Part shown: in pieces, positions 41,279-43,148 of the stretch
How the letters are laid out: each line of letters starts with the position of its first letter
How positions within the stretch are numbered: the stretch's first letter is position 1
Origin: Oscillospiraceae bacterium
Lineage (GTDB): Bacteria > Bacillota > Clostridia > Oscillospirales > Acutalibacteraceae
Reading direction: 5' to 3'
Assembly (NCBI GenBank): GCA_022508845.1
Contig: JAFLUL010000008.1
Location: 1 to 43,148 of the forward strand
DNA: 43,148 nucleotides
Position numbers and translations under genes: made by a program
The notes under the pieces: generated by a model
The model's input: only the letters and a program-made list of their open reading frames with translations
The model's database searches: none
Told to the model about the DNA's origin: nothing

Positions 41279-42262
41279 ATGAATTCAAACAAAAGACCGG
41301 AAGATATGCAGCGCATAACAACAAAAAAGCTTGCCGAAAGCTTTATAAATGAGCAAATTGCCGAGCTTAAAGCTCAGATAGGCAATAAAAAGGTGCTTCT
41401 TGCCCTTTCAGGCGGAGTTGACAGTTCTGTTGTTGCAGCACTGCTCATTAAAGCAATAGGAAATCAGCTCACCTGCGTACACGTTAACCACGGACTTTTA
41501 AGAAAGGGCGAACCCGAGCAGGTTATAAAGGTATTCAGAGAAGAGCTCGGCGCAAACCTCATTTATGTTGACGCGGTAGACCGTTTTCTCGATAAGCTCG
41601 CCGGAGTTTCCGATCCCGAAACAAAGCGCAAGATTATAGGCAAGGAATTTATTGACGTTTTCGCCGAGGAAGCAAAAAAGCTGGACGGCATCGAGTTTCT
41701 CGCGCAGGGAACAATTTATCCCGATATTCTTGAAAGCGAAGACGGAATTAAGGCACACCACAACGTAGGCGGGCTTCCTCCGGAGCTTCAGTTTGAGCTT
41801 TGCGAGCCGGTTAAGCTGCTGTATAAAGATGAAGTAAGAGTTGTGGGGCACGCTCTCGGACTGCCCGAAGGTATGGTTGAGCGTCAGCCCTTCCCCGGCC
41901 CCGGACTCGGCGTTCGCTGCGTTGGCGCAATAACAAGAGATCGTCTTGAGGCTGTCAGAGAATCCGATGCCATTCTTCGCGAGGAATTTGCCGCAGCCGG
42001 GCTTCAGGGCAAGGTATGGCAGTATTTCACCATCGTTCCCGATTTCAAATCCACCGGCATAACCGACGGCAAACGCACCTATGACTGGCCTGTTGTTATC
42101 CGCGCCGTAAACACCCGCGACGCAATAACCGCTACCGTTGAAGAGCTGAGCTGGGAGCTTATGAAAAAAATCACCTCCCGCATAATAGCCGAAGTTAAGG
42201 GCGTTAACCGCGTGCTTGTTGATATAACTCCCAAGCCCTCGGGAACAATAGAATGGGAATAA
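41279..42262 (+). CDS. guaA: GMP synthetase ATP-pyrophosphatase subunit (stand-alone)
   Basis: A 327-residue protein covering only the synthetase part of GMP synthase, which adenylates XMP and aminates it to GMP. Seen: PP-loop KVLLALSGGVDSSVVAALL, CVHVNHGLLRKGE, FLAQGTIYPDILES, and the C-terminal dimerisation domain with ERQPFPGPGLGVRC, TTYDWPVVIRAVNTRDA-like segments and KPSGTIEWE. The N-terminal glutamine amidotransferase domain of usual bacterial GuaA (~515 residues) is absent. The start codon has its own promoter and GGAGG, so this is not a truncation. Split enzymes are known from archaea and some bacteria. The amidotransferase partner is not in the window. Confidence 0.93.
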   Translation: MNSNKRPEDMQRITTKKLAESFINEQIAELKAQIGNKKVLLALSGGVDSSVVAALLIKAIGNQLTCVHVNHGLLRKGEPEQVIKVFREELGANLIYVDAVDRFLDKLAGVSDPETKRKIIGKEFIDVFAEEAKKLDGIEFLAQGTIYPDILESEDGIKAHHNVGGLPPELQFELCEPVKLLYKDEVRVVGHALGLPEGMVERQPFPGPGLGVRCVGAITRDRLEAVRESDAILREEFAAAGLQGKVWQYFTIVPDFKSTGITDGKRTYDWPVVIRAVNTRDAITATVEELSWELMKKITSRIIAEVKGVNRVLVDITPKPSGTIEWE

Positions 42263-42310
42263 TCAAACCTTGATATTAACAAACAGTTTTGGCAACATCT
42301 GATAATAAAG

Positions 42311-42350
42311 AAGAGCTAACCGATTTTTTGTCAGTTAGCTCTTTTCGTTT
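42311..42350 (+). terminator. Terminator after the GMP synthetase gene
   Basis: AAGAGCTAAC (42311-42320) pairs with GTTAGCTCTT (42334-42343), followed by a T-rich tract. It lies between convergent genes; an A-rich left side makes weak function for the minus strand possible. Confidence 0.8.
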
Positions 42351-42361
42351 TTTCTTCCCTT

Positions 42362-42907
42362 TTAGATTGCGTCAGCCAAAGCAGCTGCCTTTTTACAGCC
42401 GTCAGTTTTATCAATATCACCTGCATTCAGCACTCCGGGAATCAGGACTTCACCCACCATTTTCCATTTATTGAGGGCGCACATCCGCTCCATAGGAATA
42501 CGAATACCGTCCATTACCGACATATCTTCCTCTTCGCAACAGGTGATAATTGCACATTCTTTACCGGCGATATCCTTGCCGCCAACAACAAGGGAAAAAA
42601 TACGGTCAATAACACCTTTTATCTGTGCAGGAATGGAATACCAATAAACCGGCATAGTGAATACAATAGCATCAGCCTCCAGAATATCCGGAGCCAAGGT
42701 GTTGAAATCGTCATCAAAAGTACAGGCTTTTCCTGTGGAATAGCAGGTCTCACAAGCCCGACAGCCTCCGATTTTTTTCATTGCGGCGTCAAACCGTGTA
42801 ACAGTATGTCCCTTGCGTTCAGCCGCTTGAATGAACGCATCGGTCATAGCAAAGCTATTCCCGTTTTTACGGGGACTGCCTGTGATCACAACAATTTTCT
42901 TGCTCAT
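42362..42907 (-). CDS. NAD(P)H-dependent FMN reductase, flavodoxin-like fold
   Basis: A 181-residue flavodoxin-fold protein. Seen: N-terminal FMN-phosphate motif VVITGSPRKNGNS, GCRACETCYSTGKAC with several cysteines (C-x2-C-x2-C-like, as in iron-sulfur flavoproteins), and VFTMPVYWYSIPAQIKGVIDRI, the second FMN-contact segment. It resembles the NADPH-dependent FMN reductase/iron-sulfur flavoprotein group that reduces quinones or other small acceptors. AAAGGAGG precedes ATG 42907. It diverges from an HxlR-type regulator that likely controls it. Only about one of roughly 19 isoleucines uses ATA, which the neighbours use often. Confidence 0.9.
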   Translation of the reverse strand: MSKKIVVITGSPRKNGNSFAMTDAFIQAAERKGHTVTRFDAAMKKIGGCRACETCYSTGKACTFDDDFNTLAPDILEADAIVFTMPVYWYSIPAQIKGVIDRIFSLVVGGKDIAGKECAIITCCEEEDMSVMDGIRIPMERMCALNKWKMVGEVLIPGVLNAGDIDKTDGCKKAAALADAI

Positions 42908-43008
42908 AATTAAATCCTCCTTTTATGCGGGATTGACATACCTCCCATATTACACTATAATTATACTATGAATAAAACAATAAACAAGTACGCACATTAA
43001 AGTGCAAT

Positions 43009-43029
43009 ACTAACATTTAAGTTTAGTAC
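43009..43029 (+). promoter_or_regulatory. Possible operator between reductase and HxlR-type gene
   Basis: An inverted repeat, TACTAA (43009-43014) and TTAGTA (43024-43029), with a 9-bp spacer, plus a second weaker pair GCAC/GTGC at 42993-43006. HxlR-family proteins such as YodB are known to bind TACT...AGTA repeats, so the regulator next door is the likely binder. Inference only. Confidence 0.45.
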
Positions 43030-43051
43030 TTACCAAAAGGAAAGTGATAAT

Positions 43052-43148
43052 ATGAATATCGAATGTATTCAGGATGCGAAGTTAGAGGACACAGGATTTA
43101 ACTATACGATGTCTTTGATACAGGGAAAGTACAAGATGTTTATTCTCT
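43052..43148 (+). CDS. HxlR-family transcriptional regulator (start only)
   Basis: The gene runs off the end of the window; 32 residues are visible. MNIECIQDAKLEDTGF followed by YTMSLIQGKYKMFIL matches the N-terminal start of HxlR-type winged-helix regulators, where a Cys near residue 5 and the G-K-W/Y-x-x-x-I-L pattern are typical. AAAGG lies at 43035-43039 upstream. It diverges from the FMN reductase; such pairs are commonly linked to electrophile or redox sensing. Confidence 0.72.
   Translation, partial: MNIECIQDAKLEDTGFNYTMSLIQGKYKMFIL

Overview
The window reads as chromosomal DNA from a low-GC, Gram-positive anaerobe of the class Clostridia, most likely a gut-type Oscillospiraceae/Ruminococcaceae relative. 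The evidence is the syntenic block nusB ... xseA-xseB-ispA-dxs-tlyA-nadK-argR-recN, a class II galT, a T-box in front of thrS, two proteins with dockerin-type repeats, strong AGGAGG-type ribosome binding sites and frequent ATA isoleucine codons. The genus cannot be fixed from the sequence alone. No rRNA, tRNA, CRISPR array, insertion sequence or phage gene was seen.

Layout. 27-7887 (+): a closely packed run with a heterodimeric ABC exporter pair, fucose mutarotase (fucU), rsmA, a dTMP kinase fused to a HAD phosphatase, thiamine pyrophosphokinase and a short-chain dehydrogenase. 7889-8898 (+): promoter, TPP riboswitch, leader terminator and an extended ThiT thiamine transporter. 8997-11863 (+): a large membrane-anchored repeat protein and a secreted Gly/Leu/Asp-repeat protein with its own palindrome-bearing promoter. 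11921-12790 (-): RluA-type pseudouridine synthase. 12903-15999 (+): a sugar-porter-like MFS gene overlapping a class C beta-lactamase-fold hydrolase.

16062-27728 (-): a probable long operon running galT, nusB, a TsaD-like protein, xseA, xseB, ispA, dxs, tlyA, nadK, argR, recN and a DUF4097-like membrane protein. A GH29 alpha-L-fucosidase is divergent from galT and converges on thrS, which has a T-box leader. 31497-35667: a 65-residue Cys-motif protein, a lipoprotein (-), an orphan membrane-fusion-like protein, an FAD oxidoreductase and a secreted protein with an N-terminal dockerin. 35746-41108 (-): a phosphoribosyltransferase-like protein with an altered PRPP loop, a BlaI/BlaR-type pair with two palindromic operators, and a secreted LCAT/lipase-like dockerin protein. 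41279-43148: a stand-alone GMP synthetase ATP-pyrophosphatase subunit, then a flavodoxin-family reductase divergent from the start of an HxlR-type regulator; the reductase's codon use suggests acquisition from elsewhere.

Functional threads: thiamine (thiN, riboswitch, ThiT; Dxs is TPP-dependent), isoprenoid precursors (dxs, ispA), host or plant glycan sugars (GH29 fucosidase, FucU, GalT), cell-surface proteins (dockerins, Gly-repeat protein, M56 sensor), and DNA or RNA upkeep (recN, xseAB, rsmA, tlyA, RluA). No single locus is clearly a new defence or mobile system. The best leads are the kinase-phosphatase fusion, the Gly-repeat secreted protein with its operator, the BlaR-type sensor with a non-penicillin ectodomain, the lipase-like dockerin protein lacking an ordinary nucleophile elbow, and the phosphoribosyltransferase-like protein lacking the acidic pair.
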